Shown one piece after another: positions 43,071 through 51,293 of a stretch of DNA of 64,000 bases. The DNA is taken from NCBI RefSeq assembly GCF_002355595.1, contig NZ_AP017422.1, forward strand, positions 7,134,823 to 7,198,822, given 5' to 3'. The notes under the pieces were generated by a model that was not told the DNA's origin, did no database searches, and saw only the letters and a program-made list of their open reading frames with translations. The first letter of the stretch is position 1. Each line of letters opens with the position of its first letter. The position numbers were made by a program, and so were the translations under genes. This DNA comes from Filimonas lacunae (GTDB lineage Bacteria; Bacteroidota; Bacteroidia; Chitinophagales; Chitinophagaceae).

Positions 43071-43587
43071 TTAAAATGGGCTGAAAGGAAACTTAAAAAA
43101 TGCTGAAATGCTTATGGGGCGTGCAAAGGCGGTGATTCCTTAAAAAAATCACAAAAGGTGTAATTCAATCATGAAATGTGATGAGCGGTAAACTCGTTAA
43201 GTGAGGAATGATAAAACAGGTAGTTTTAGTCCTCTCATGTGCTTCAGAAACAGTAGTTTGGTTGCTTGCGATGGAAAGTTAGTAATAATTATTTAAAAAA
43301 CAAGAATTGAAAAAAAATATATGAGAAAAAGGCTCATTTTTTTGTTATAACCGGACATAAAGGCAAAAAAACAGGTATGAAAGGCAGGAATGGAGGATAA
43401 TGGAGTGTATTATTATAAGTATATACCCTGTAACCAGGTTTTTTAGTGAAAAGTTAGAGGAGATTGTACATGTTATAAATAAATTGTATTCGTTCGCATG
43501 TAAAAAACTATTGAGACATTTGTTTGAATACTATCTAATAAGGTAGTCGTATTTGATTAAAGCATTTCAAAACGAAGTAAGAATCAT

Positions 43588-44985
43588 ATGAAAGAAACCA
43601 TAGTATTCATAGCCTTGTTAATAAGCAACGGATTGTTTGCCCAGCAACCTTCTTTACCTGGAAAATGGATTGGCAAATTTGGCGGACAAATAACCCTGGT
43701 GTTTAACCTGGTACAAAAGCAGGACAGCCTTACGGGTACTTTCGACAGTCCTGACCAGATGGCCTTTGGTATTCCCCTGTCGCAGGTAACTTTTTTACAG
43801 GACACTTTGCAGGTTACATTGGATAACATTAAAGCCAGTTATAAAGGCAGGCTGGTAAATGATACTACCATTAGTGGCTCGTGGAAGCAGGGGGCCAGCC
43901 TGTTGCCTATTACTTTTAAAAAAACAGCTGTTCGCCGGCCACAAACACCGGTACCGCCTTTTACCTATAACAGTGAAGATGTAGAATATGATAATGCAGA
44001 CAAGAGCATTCGTTTTGGTGGCACATTCACCAGCCCTAAAACAGGTGGGCCATTTGCCACTGCTATATTAATTACCGGTAGTGGCCAGGAAGACCGTGAT
44101 GAAACAGTGATGGGCCATAAAACTTTTGCGGTGCTGGCTGACTATTTAACCAAAAACGGGTACGGGGTATTACGGGTAGACGACCGGGGCATAGGCAAAA
44201 CCACCGGCAAGGTGCAAGACCTTACCAGTGAAGACCAGGCTGCCGATGTGGAAGCTGCCATCGATTACCTGAAAACCCGTAAGGAGGTAAACGCAGGTAA
44301 GATAGGGTTGATAGGGCATAGTGAAGGAGGTTATATTGCTGATATTGCAGGGGTAAAACGTGCTATGGATGTACACTTTATTATTACACTTGCCGGCCCG
44401 GGCGCTAAAGGTTCTATTTTGCTGGCCAACCAGAACGAAGCTATATTAATTAAGAATGGTGCGCCTGCTGTAGCAGCGGGTGCTTATCGCCGTTTCTTTT
44501 TGCAACTGGCCGATATGGTAACCATTCACAGCGACTCGGCTACTATCAACCAGGAAGCGTTGGCTACTTACCGCCGATGGAAAGCCACGGTGCCCGATTC
44601 GGTGCTGTTGATGCTGGGCATGGGCAATGAAGAACAGGCCATTGCCATTACGCAAAAACTGTCTAAGGTGTTTTCCACACCTTCTATGCGGGCATTATTA
44701 AAGGCAAATCCATCTACCTATATTGAACAATTGAGTTGTAAATACCTGGCGCTAAATGGAAGTGAAGACATTCAGGTGCTGCCAGGCATAAACCTCCCTC
44801 CAATCAGGGAAGCAATTGCGAAAAGTAAGATAAAAGTATATGACGTGCTGGAACTGAAAGGATTGAATCATATCTTTCAGCATTGCCGGTCCTGTACGTT
44901 TGCCGAATATGCCGAACTGGAGGAAACCTTTGCTCCCGAAGCACTGGATACGGTGGTGCAGTGGCTAAACCGGCATGTTAAATAA
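43588..44985 (+). CDS. exported alpha/beta hydrolase
   Basis: This 465-residue protein has a signal peptide (MKETIVFIALLISNGLFAQ). An N-terminal beta domain of about 100 residues ('GKWIGKFGGQITLVFNLVQK', 'DSLTGTFDSPDQMAFGIPLS') resembles the lipocalin-like DUF that often precedes this hydrolase type. An alpha/beta-hydrolase domain follows. The oxyanion-side segment is 'ILITGSGQEDRDETVMGHKT', the nucleophile elbow is 'LIGHSEGGY' (Ser about residue 244), the acid is probably in 'NGSEDIQV' (about residue 392) and the base His is in 'LNHIFQ'. It would hydrolyse an ester or amide in the periplasm, but the substrate is unknown. Confidence 0.87.
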   Translation: MKETIVFIALLISNGLFAQQPSLPGKWIGKFGGQITLVFNLVQKQDSLTGTFDSPDQMAFGIPLSQVTFLQDTLQVTLDNIKASYKGRLVNDTTISGSWKQGASLLPITFKKTAVRRPQTPVPPFTYNSEDVEYDNADKSIRFGGTFTSPKTGGPFATAILITGSGQEDRDETVMGHKTFAVLADYLTKNGYGVLRVDDRGIGKTTGKVQDLTSEDQAADVEAAIDYLKTRKEVNAGKIGLIGHSEGGYIADIAGVKRAMDVHFIITLAGPGAKGSILLANQNEAILIKNGAPAVAAGAYRRFFLQLADMVTIHSDSATINQEALATYRRWKATVPDSVLLMLGMGNEEQAIAITQKLSKVFSTPSMRALLKANPSTYIEQLSCKYLALNGSEDIQVLPGINLPPIREAIAKSKIKVYDVLELKGLNHIFQHCRSCTFAEYAELEETFAPEALDTVVQWLNRHVK

Positions 44986-44992
44986 ACCCTTT

Positions 44993-45589
44993 ATGAACTA
45001 CCTCGCACACGCCCATTTATCGTTTAATGAACCGGACATTTTGCTGGGAAACATGATCAGCGACTTTGTGAAGGGGAAACAGAAATTCACTTACAGTGAA
45101 GAGATTCAAAAGGGTATTGTGCTGCACCGGGCAATTGACCAGTTTACAGATGAACATGCGGTTACGGCAGAAGCAAAAAAGGTTTTTAAACCGGCAATAG
45201 GATTGTATGCCGGAGCGTTTATTGATGTGGTGTATGATCATTTTCTGGCGCTGGACACCACCGAACGTACAGAGGGGGAATGGAAGCAATTTAGCAGCGA
45301 CACATATGCTGTGTTACAACAGTATACATATGTTCCTGAGCGTTTTGCACGGATGCTGACATATATGAGTTCGCAGGATTGGTTGTTTAATTACCGTTAC
45401 CGGTGGGGTATTCAAAATACATTCAAGGGGCTTAGTTATCGGGCCACTTATTTAAACGACGAATCGGCCACTGCTGCTTATACAGCATTTGAACACAATT
45501 ACGAGCATTTACAAGCTTGCTATCAGCAGTTTTTTCCGCTTTTAAAGGCTTTTGCGTGGGAACAGTACCTTTATCTTTGCAAAAAATAG
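44993..45589 (+). CDS. acyl-carrier-protein phosphodiesterase family (AcpH-like)
   Basis: This is a 198-residue protein of the DUF479/AcpH family. It has the characteristic opening 'MNYLAHAHLSFNEPDILLGN', then 'MISDFVKGKQKFTYSEEIQK', 'GIVLHRAIDQFTDEHA' (His-Arg and Asp metal ligands of the HD-like site) and 'GAFIDVVYDHFLAL'. The E. coli member removes 4'-phosphopantetheine from ACP, using Mn2+. Whether all family members do this is not proven. The longer frame from 44975 overlaps the hydrolase stop; the conserved N-terminus fixes the start at 44993. The 3' end (from 45551) carries the promoter of the next gene. Confidence 0.87.
   Translation: MNYLAHAHLSFNEPDILLGNMISDFVKGKQKFTYSEEIQKGIVLHRAIDQFTDEHAVTAEAKKVFKPAIGLYAGAFIDVVYDHFLALDTTERTEGEWKQFSSDTYAVLQQYTYVPERFARMLTYMSSQDWLFNYRYRWGIQNTFKGLSYRATYLNDESATAAYTAFEHNYEHLQACYQQFFPLLKAFAWEQYLYLCKK
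45551..45579 (+). promoter_or_regulatory. promoter inside the AcpH-like gene, upstream of the DUF2911 gene
   Basis: TTTG (45551-45554) and TATCTTTG (45572-45579), with 17 bases between, fit the Bacteroidota -33 / -7 pair, although the spacing is slightly short. The -7 box is 17 bases upstream of the DUF2911 start codon. Confidence 0.5.
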
Positions 45590-45596
45590 TATTTAG

Positions 45597-46157
45597 ATGA
45601 GTATGAGATTTTTCATGGCGTGCTTACTGGCTGCCATGTCTGTTTATGCACAGGCACAACAAAAGCCTACGGATGTAGATAAGTCGCCAATGGATGTCAA
45701 TTACTGGCCGCAGAATTACCCTATTCTTAAAATGAATGGTAAAGCAGCCGATCAGCCCGTTGCCCGCGTATTATACAGCAGGCCTCAATGCAATGGCCGC
45801 AGAATATTTGGCGAGCTGGTGCACTACAACGAAATCTGGCGTATGGGCGCCAACGAAGCCACTGAGGTTGAATTTTTCCGCCCGGTAAAAATATATGGTA
45901 AAACAGTGCCTAAAGGCCGTTATACCCTGTATGCCATTTGCAACGAAACCAAATGGACGGTGGCTATTAACACCGAGAAAGATTATTGGGGTTTATTACA
46001 GAACCCTAAAAAAGATATCCTTCGTGCCGATGTTCCGGTACAGAAACTGAACGATGTAATTGAGTATCTTACCATTTACTTTGAAGATGTGAAGGGCGGA
46101 TCTAACCTGATTGTTATGTGGGATAACCAGAAGATAAGCCTGCCTATTACTTTATAA
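45597..46157 (+). CDS. DUF2911 family exported protein
   Basis: This 186-residue protein has a signal peptide (MSMRFFMACLLAAMSVYAQA). The family signatures follow: 'KPTDVDKSPMDVNYWPQNYP', 'QPVARVLYSRPQCNGRRIFG', 'HYNEIWRMGANEATEVEFFR', 'TVPKGRYTLYAICNETKWTV' and 'KLNDVIEYLTIYFED'. This order matches DUF2911, a Bacteroidota family of secreted beta-sandwich proteins with no known enzymatic role. The invariant 'WR.GANEAT' is typical. The start is either of two ATGs six bases apart (45597 or 45603). A promoter lies inside the gene before it, so it can be expressed on its own. Confidence 0.9.
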   Translation: MSMRFFMACLLAAMSVYAQAQQKPTDVDKSPMDVNYWPQNYPILKMNGKAADQPVARVLYSRPQCNGRRIFGELVHYNEIWRMGANEATEVEFFRPVKIYGKTVPKGRYTLYAICNETKWTVAINTEKDYWGLLQNPKKDILRADVPVQKLNDVIEYLTIYFEDVKGGSNLIVMWDNQKISLPITL

Positions 46158-46191
46158 ATTCCATTCTGTTTTATACAGCAAAACCGATACA

Positions 46192-47331
46192 ATGAAACTT
46201 GCCACTAAATTGATACATGCCGGGGCAGAGCCAGACCCTTCTACCGGTGCGGTAATGACGCCGATTTATCAAACTTCTACTTTTGTACAAACCGCTCCGG
46301 GCCAGCACCAGGGGTATGAATACGCCCGTTCGCAAAACCCTACGCGTTTTGCACTGGAAAGAGCCTTTGCCGAAATTGAAAACGGTAAATATGGCCTGGC
46401 CTTTAGCAGCGGTGTAGCGGCTACTGATGCCGTGATAAAACTGTTGCAGCCCGGTGATGAAGTAATTGCAGCCAGCGATATGTATGGTGGCACCTACCGC
46501 CTGTTTACCAAAGTGTTTGAAAAGTTTGGTATTAAGTTTCACTATGTGAATATGCAGCAGGCCGATAACATTGTGCCTTTTATCAATAGCAACACCAAAC
46601 TGGTATGGACCGAAACGCCTACCAACCCGCTGATGAGTATTGTAGACATTGCTGCTATTGCTGCTATTACCCAAAAGCACAGTATTCTGTTGTGTGTAGA
46701 TAATACGTTTGCATCGCCCTACCTGCAAAACCCGCTTGACCTGGGTGCAGATATAGTAATGCATTCTGCCACCAAATATTTGGGCGGCCATAGCGATGTG
46801 ATACAGGGCGCTTTGATGATGAATGATACTGCCCTGCGGGATCAGTTATATTTTATTCAGAAAAGTTGCGGAGCGGTGCCAGGCCCGCAGGATTGCTTCC
46901 TTGTGTTACGTGGTATTAAAACCCTGCACCTGCGTATGCAGCGTCATTGCGAGAATGGCGAGCAGGTGGCGCGTTACCTGCGCAATCATCCGAAGGTGGG
47001 CAAAGTATACTGGTGTGGTTTTGAAGATCATCCGAACTACCACATTGCTAAAAAGCAAATGCGCGACTTCGGTGGCATGTTAAGCTTTGAATTAAAAGAT
47101 ACCAGCATAGAAGCGGCTAATAAAGTATTATCCTCTACCAGAATATTTGCGCTGGCCGAAAGCCTGGGTGGCGTGGAATCGTTGATCAACCATCCGGCAA
47201 CCATGACGCATGCTTCTATTCCACGTGAAGAAAGGCTGAAAAATGGTTTAAGCGACTGCCTTATCCGTTTAAGTGTGGGTGTGGAAGATGTGGAAGACCT
47301 GATTGCAGACCTGGAGCAGGCCATTGGATAA
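46192..47331 (+). CDS. Cys/Met-metabolism PLP enzyme (cystathionine gamma-synthase/lyase)
   Basis: This 379-residue PLP-dependent trans-sulfuration enzyme has the N-terminal 'KLIHAGAEPDPSTGAVMTPI' and 'SQNPTRFALERAFAEIENGK'. PLP-binding follows in 'YGLAFSSGVAATDAVIKLL' and 'CVDNTFASPYLQNPLDLGAD'. The Schiff-base lysine is in 'HSATKYLGGHSDVIQGAL' (about residue 200), and 'AESLGGVESLINHPATMTHA' is the last hallmark. The C-terminal part has the 'LIRLSVGVEDVEDLI' ending of the family. Gamma-synthase, gamma-lyase and sulfhydrylase activities share these motifs, so the exact reaction is open. It lies 2 bases before the TIGR02757 gene, a close coupling. Confidence 0.92.
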   Translation: MKLATKLIHAGAEPDPSTGAVMTPIYQTSTFVQTAPGQHQGYEYARSQNPTRFALERAFAEIENGKYGLAFSSGVAATDAVIKLLQPGDEVIAASDMYGGTYRLFTKVFEKFGIKFHYVNMQQADNIVPFINSNTKLVWTETPTNPLMSIVDIAAIAAITQKHSILLCVDNTFASPYLQNPLDLGADIVMHSATKYLGGHSDVIQGALMMNDTALRDQLYFIQKSCGAVPGPQDCFLVLRGIKTLHLRMQRHCENGEQVARYLRNHPKVGKVYWCGFEDHPNYHIAKKQMRDFGGMLSFELKDTSIEAANKVLSSTRIFALAESLGGVESLINHPATMTHASIPREERLKNGLSDCLIRLSVGVEDVEDLIADLEQAIG

Positions 47332-47333
47332 AT

Positions 47334-48107
47334 ATGGAAGAGAACACGCAGGAAAAGCTGAAAGATTTTTTCAATAGAAAGGTTGCGCAGTACAATCAGC
47401 CATCGTTTATAAAAGACGACCCTGTTTGTATTCCGCACCTTTTTACTAAAAAGCAGGATATAGAAATAGCGGCCTTTTTTGCCGCTACATTTGCCTGGGG
47501 CAACCGCACCATCATTATTAAGAAGTCGAAAGAACTGATGGGGCTAATGGACAACAGCCCGCATGAGTTTTGCCTGAACCCTGGTGTGGATGGGTTAAAG
47601 CGCTTAACCGAGTTTAAACACCGCACTTTTAACGCTACCGACTTACTGTATTTTGTAGAGTTTTTACAGCACCACTATAACCAGCACGATAGCCTGGAAA
47701 CAGCTTTTACCCGCTGGGGCACTGAAGTGGAAGCTATGCTTACCGGTTTTCATCATTATTTTTTTTCGCTGGAAGATGCTCCGTTGCGTACACGCAAACA
47801 CGTGGCTACCCCCTACAAAGGCAGCAATTGTAAACGCCTGAACATGTTTTTACGCTGGATGGTAAGGCGCGATAAAAACGGGGTGGATTTTGGCATATGG
47901 CGCACCATGAAGCCCTCACAGCTGATTTGCCCGGTAGACCTGCATGTGGCCAGGGTGGCCAAACGTTTTCAATTATTACACCGTACCACAATGGATTGGC
48001 AGGCGGCATTGGAATTAACCGGTTATTTACGAACTTTAGATGCTAAAGACCCGGTTAAATATGATTTTGCCTTGTTTGGCCTGGGTGTGATTGAAAAATA
48101 CCATTAA
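47334..48107 (+). CDS. TIGR02757 family protein
   Basis: This 257-residue protein belongs to a Bacteroidota and spirochaete family of unknown function. The recognisable blocks are 'KVAQYNQPSFIKDDPVCIPH' in variant form, 'LFTKKQDIEIAAFFAATFAW', 'GNRTIIIKKSKELMGLMDNS', 'KRLNMFLRWMVRRDKNGVDF' and 'ICPVDLHVARVAKRFQLLHR'. The 'PVDLHV' with following helices recalls the helix-hairpin-helix and Asp of the endonuclease III/OGG glycosylase fold, and such proteins have been suggested to be DNA glycosylase-like. That is inference by resemblance. It is cytoplasmic, lies 2 bases after the trans-sulfuration gene and 10 bases before the DinB-type gene. Confidence 0.85.
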   Translation: MEENTQEKLKDFFNRKVAQYNQPSFIKDDPVCIPHLFTKKQDIEIAAFFAATFAWGNRTIIIKKSKELMGLMDNSPHEFCLNPGVDGLKRLTEFKHRTFNATDLLYFVEFLQHHYNQHDSLETAFTRWGTEVEAMLTGFHHYFFSLEDAPLRTRKHVATPYKGSNCKRLNMFLRWMVRRDKNGVDFGIWRTMKPSQLICPVDLHVARVAKRFQLLHRTTMDWQAALELTGYLRTLDAKDPVKYDFALFGLGVIEKYH

Positions 48108-48117
48108 CCATTAGCGT

Positions 48118-48576
48118 ATGAGCTTGCTGAAAAACATTGCCCAGCATGTACTGGATGTGCATTTGGGCGATAACTGGACCGATGTAAATATCAAAGACAC
48201 ATTAAAGGGCGTAACCTACAAAGAAGCTATTTCCATTACCATTGCTTCGCCCAACAGCATTGCTATGCTGCTGCATCATCTTACCTTTTACAACGAAGTA
48301 GTATTGCAAAGGTTACTGGACATTTATGAGCCTATTCCGCAATCGAATGGGTTTGACATGCCACGCATTACTACTGAAGAAGGCTGGCAGCAATTGCAGC
48401 ATAAAAACAGGCAGTCGGCCCATGCATTGGCGGAAGGCATTTTACAGTTTCCGGAAGAACGGCTGTTTGAACTTACCGCCAACGGGCAAACTACGTTTTA
48501 TAAAAACCTGCATGGTGTGGTAGAACATGCCCACTATCATCTTGGGCAGATAGTGATATTAAAGCACCTGGTGTAA
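48118..48576 (+). CDS. DinB-family protein
   Basis: The 152-residue four-helix-bundle protein has 'LKNIAQHVLDVHLGDNW', 'EAISITIASPNSIAMLLHHL', 'TFYNEVVLQRLLDIYEPIPQ', and near the end 'KNLHGVVEHAHYHLGQIVIL'. The His residues in 'LLHHL' and 'EHAHYHLGQI' are the metal triad positions of the DinB/YfiT fold. Such proteins act as small-thiol-dependent transferases or damage-inducible proteins; the cofactor and substrate are not known here. It is the last gene of the metB-like/TIGR02757/DinB unit. The hairpin 47 bases downstream is better placed for the opposite-strand gene. Confidence 0.82.
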   Translation: MSLLKNIAQHVLDVHLGDNWTDVNIKDTLKGVTYKEAISITIASPNSIAMLLHHLTFYNEVVLQRLLDIYEPIPQSNGFDMPRITTEEGWQQLQHKNRQSAHALAEGILQFPEERLFELTANGQTTFYKNLHGVVEHAHYHLGQIVILKHLV

Positions 48577-48616
48577 CAGAAAGAAGAGGTTACAGCTGTG
48601 TGTAAATGAGGGCCAA

Positions 48617-48642
48617 TAAAAAAGCCACGAAAAATCGTGGCT
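48617..48642 (-). terminator. rho-independent terminator for the minus-strand exported-protein gene
   Basis: AGCCACGA (48623-48630) and TCGTGGCT (48635-48642) form an 8-bp stem with an AAAA loop. A6 on its left is a T6 run on the minus strand, which suits the gene with stop at 48677. Confidence 0.8.
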
Positions 48643-48676
48643 CAGTTCTCAGATTAAAAGTAAACCTAAAAATCAA

Positions 48677-49111
48677 TTATATTTTGTTAACAACCACTTC
48701 TTCGGTAGTGCCGGTGGTTTTGTTAACGTTGAAGCTACGTTCAATTTTCTGGTCGCCCATGCTGATGATGAATACAGGATTCATTTCAGTATCTTCATTT
48801 AACAGGTGAATGGTTTTGCTGAAGTTGGCGTTATTAAAATGACCGCGGTATAAAACATCACCAGCGTCGTTCTTAATAGTTAAAGTGAATTTTTGAGCTT
48901 CAGGATTTGCAAACTGTACCTTAAAGGTAACCGCTTCGTCGCTGGTGCCAGTGTACTGAACAGATACCTGGTTGTCAGCAATGCGTGTATTGCCTTTTTC
49001 GTTATTAGTGCTTGCTTTGCCGGTAAACGGATTGGCAACGATCAATAACACCGCTACTATACCGGCTGTTAAGAATTTTGTTATTGCGTTGCTTTTTGAT
49101 TGTGTGTTCAT
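48677..49111 (-). CDS. small exported protein of unknown function
   Basis: This 144-residue protein has an N-terminal signal or anchor (NAITKFLTAGIVAVLLIVANPF) and one beta-sandwich-like domain: 'VQYTGTSDEAVTFKVQFANP', 'EAQKFTLTIKNDAGDVLYRG', 'HFNNANFSKTIHLLNEDTEM' and 'NPVFIISMGDQKIERSFNVN'. The strand order recalls the T9SS-sorting-domain or Ig-like modules found in many Bacteroidota small periplasmic proteins, but no exact family was recognised. It has the best promoter of the window, with both -33 and -7 elements, and a clean terminator, so it is a well-defined single-gene unit. It may be an abundant envelope protein, but there is no functional evidence. Confidence 0.72.
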   Translation of the reverse strand: MNTQSKSNAITKFLTAGIVAVLLIVANPFTGKASTNNEKGNTRIADNQVSVQYTGTSDEAVTFKVQFANPEAQKFTLTIKNDAGDVLYRGHFNNANFSKTIHLLNEDTEMNPVFIISMGDQKIERSFNVNKTTGTTEEVVVNKI

Positions 49112-49166
49112 AATCTTTTTATTTAGGAGCTACCTGTTAGGGTGGCGATGAATCTATTTAACGATA

Positions 49167-49197
49167 CAAATGTAGAACGGTATTCAGGCCTGTGCAA
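49167..49197 (-). promoter_or_regulatory. promoter with -33 TTG and -7 TACATTTG
   Basis: On the minus strand TTG (49195-49197) and TACATTTG (49167-49174) are 20 bases apart. This is the expected distance for a Bacteroidota housekeeping promoter, 56 bases upstream of the start codon of the small exported protein. Confidence 0.65.
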
Positions 49198-49395
49198 GAC
49201 AGCTTTTTGCAGTTTTCATTACGTCTAACAATAGAAAATAATTTAATAATATGCTGATTTTTAGCTATTTATGAGCCGCTCAATTATGATGACCAAGCCA
49301 AAAATTACCCTTATTTTTGGCCACGATTTTTTTTCAAAGTGCCATATGAATAGGAAATATTCGTTGTGGCCTTGCTATAAACTCAATCTAATCAA

Positions 49396-50400
49396 ATGAA
49401 ACTTGTTTCTTACCTGCAGGATGGCCACGACCACCTGGGATTATTAGCAGAGGGCTATGTATATAACCTGGAAGAGATACATCCCGAACTGCCTAACAGC
49501 ATGAGCATGCTGCTTACCTACTGGGAAGACATTTTACCCTCGTTACAAAATGTGAATGAAAGCATAGCCAATGGCCGCGTTGGAAAAGAAAAAGCCTTGC
49601 CGCTGGCAAAAGTGAAGTTGCTGTCGCCGGTACCATTTCCTTCCAGCTGCCGCGATGGATATGCGTTTCGCCAGCACGTAGCTGCTGCCCGCCGCAACCG
49701 CAATGTGCCTATGATTCCGGAGTTTGACCAATACCCTATTTTCTATTTTACCAATCATCATACTATACAAGGTCCCGGCGATATACGCTGTATGCCCGAC
49801 CACTTTGAAAAGCTGGATTTTGAGCTGGAAGTGGCGATAGTGATTAATAAACACGGCCGTAACATTCGTGCCGAAGAGGCCGATGAATATATCGGCGGTC
49901 TGATGATTATGAATGATATGAGCGCCCGCCGCCTGCAGATGGAAGAAATGCTGCTGAACCTGGGCCCTGCCAAAGGCAAAGACTTTGCTACGGTGTTAGG
50001 CCCCCAGCTGGTAACACTGGAGGAGCTGGCTGCTTTTGAAACCGCTCCTAAAGAAGGGCACGTGGGCAAAAGCTGGGATTTGCCTATGCAATGTTTTGTA
50101 AACGGCGTTCAGGTAAGTGATGGCAATGTAAACCAGATGGACTGGACCTTTGCTGAAATAATAGAACGTTGTAGCTATGGCGTAGACCTGCATCCTGGTG
50201 ATGTAATTGGTAGCGGTACGGTTGGTACTGGCTGTTTTCTGGAACTGAATGGTACCGGCAAACTGAATAACCCCGATTATACTGAGCAATGGCTACAGCC
50301 CGGAGACGTGGTAGAAATGACCGTAGAAGGTTTAGGTAAACTCTCCAACACTATTGTGAAAGAAGATACGGACTGGAGCATTTTGAAAAGGAAAAAGTAA
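49396..50400 (+). CDS. fumarylacetoacetate hydrolase (FAH) family protein
   Basis: The 334-residue enzyme has a short N-terminal part followed by the FAH fold. The sequence carries 'PFPSSCRDGYAFRQHV', a Glu/Asp metal pair in 'LDFELEVAIVINKHGRNIRA' (Glu residues bind Ca2+/Mg2+ in the family) and 'GGLMIMNDMSARRLQMEEML'. 'AKGKDFATVLGPQLVTLEEL', 'WTFAEIIERCSYGVDLHPGD' and 'VIGSGTVGTGCFLELNGTGK' are also present. The fold performs hydrolysis of C-C bonds or decarboxylation in aromatic degradation, and the presence of a flavin reductase next to it fits such a catabolic setting. The substrate could be fumarylacetoacetate, but the family is promiscuous. The next gene starts 4 bases after its stop. 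Confidence 0.9.
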   Translation: MKLVSYLQDGHDHLGLLAEGYVYNLEEIHPELPNSMSMLLTYWEDILPSLQNVNESIANGRVGKEKALPLAKVKLLSPVPFPSSCRDGYAFRQHVAAARRNRNVPMIPEFDQYPIFYFTNHHTIQGPGDIRCMPDHFEKLDFELEVAIVINKHGRNIRAEEADEYIGGLMIMNDMSARRLQMEEMLLNLGPAKGKDFATVLGPQLVTLEELAAFETAPKEGHVGKSWDLPMQCFVNGVQVSDGNVNQMDWTFAEIIERCSYGVDLHPGDVIGSGTVGTGCFLELNGTGKLNNPDYTEQWLQPGDVVEMTVEGLGKLSNTIVKEDTDWSILKRKK

Positions 50401-50404
50401 TTGT

Positions 50405-51292
50405 ATGTTTTTAGCGTTAGACAAAATGCCTACTGCCCAACGGCACGGCTATTTGCAGGCGGCCATTGCGCCCCGGCCGGTTTGTTTTGCCAGTACGATA
50501 GATAAAGAAGGCAATGTAAACCTGAGCCCCTTTAGCTTTTTTAACCTGTTTTCTTCTGCGCCGCCGATAGTGATATTTTCTCCTTCACGCCGCGTGCGGG
50601 ACAACACGGTAAAGCATACGCTGGAAAATGTGCTGGAGGTGCCGGAGGTGGTTATTAATATAGTAGACTATGCTATGGTGCAGCAAACCTCATTGGCCAG
50701 CTGCGAATATCCCAAAGGCACCGACGAATTTATAAAAGCAGGCTTTACAGCACAACCGGCCAGTATGGTAAAACCACCTATGGTGCAGGAAAGCAAAATA
50801 AAACTGGAATGCCGGGTACAGGAAGTGAAGCCGCTGGGTCAGGAAGGTGGTGCAGGCAACCTGGTGATATGTGAGGTGCTTTGCATGCACATTGATGACA
50901 GCATACTGGATGCAAACGGCATGATAGACCAGCAGAAGATACAGCATGTAGCCCGCCTGGGAGGAGATTGGTATTGTGCTATAAACAACAACAGCCTGTT
51001 TAAAGTGCCCAAGCCTAACACGCAGCTGGGCATTGGTATTGATGCGCTGCCCACCGGTATACGCAACAGTAAAGTGCTTACGGGTAACGATCTGGGGCAA
51101 CTGGCCAATGTACATGAAATGCCTGTGGTAAACCCGGCTTATACAGATGACCGGTTAAAAAATATTGTACAGTATTATTCCATTAATCCGGACGACATGG
51201 ATCTGGAACTGCACTCCTATGCGGGAGAGCTGCTGAAAGAAAACAATATAGAAGCTGCCTGGCAGGTATTGCTGGCAGGCAGCCTGGATTGA
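50405..51292 (+). CDS. flavin reductase-like (DIM6/NTAB) protein
   Basis: This 295-residue protein has an FMN-binding split-barrel domain over residues 1-190. 'AAIAPRPVCFASTIDKEGNV' is the usual start of the family, followed by 'NLSPFSFFNLFSSAPPIVIF' and 'VLEVPEVVINIVDYAMVQQT', then 'ECRVQEVKPLGQEGGAGNLV'. It would reduce flavin or be part of an FMN-dependent oxygenase system. The C-terminal about 90 residues ('GIGIDALPTGIRNSKVLTGN') are an extension seen in Bacteroidota members. It is coupled to the FAH-family gene with a 4-base gap and ends one base before the stop of the convergent glycosyltransferase gene. Confidence 0.87.
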   Translation: MFLALDKMPTAQRHGYLQAAIAPRPVCFASTIDKEGNVNLSPFSFFNLFSSAPPIVIFSPSRRVRDNTVKHTLENVLEVPEVVINIVDYAMVQQTSLASCEYPKGTDEFIKAGFTAQPASMVKPPMVQESKIKLECRVQEVKPLGQEGGAGNLVICEVLCMHIDDSILDANGMIDQQKIQHVARLGGDWYCAINNNSLFKVPKPNTQLGIGIDALPTGIRNSKVLTGNDLGQLANVHEMPVVNPAYTDDRLKNIVQYYSINPDDMDLELHSYAGELLKENNIEAAWQVLLAGSLD

Positions 51293-51293
51293 A

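Larger units (their letters stand above)
42914..43587. other. 674-bp intergenic region
   Basis: This is the divergent region between the PepSY-like gene (minus) and the hydrolase gene (plus). Its left third holds the promoter and a set of direct repeats listed separately. The rest (about 43200-43587) is AT-rich with long A and T runs and short frames without family signatures; I see no RNA gene or transposon end in it. No clean TAnnTTTG box precedes the hydrolase gene. Confidence 0.6.

Noticed and set aside
46171-46791. A minus-strand frame of about 206 codons
   Set aside because: It is fully antisense to the well-supported PLP trans-sulfuration enzyme gene and shows no family motif.
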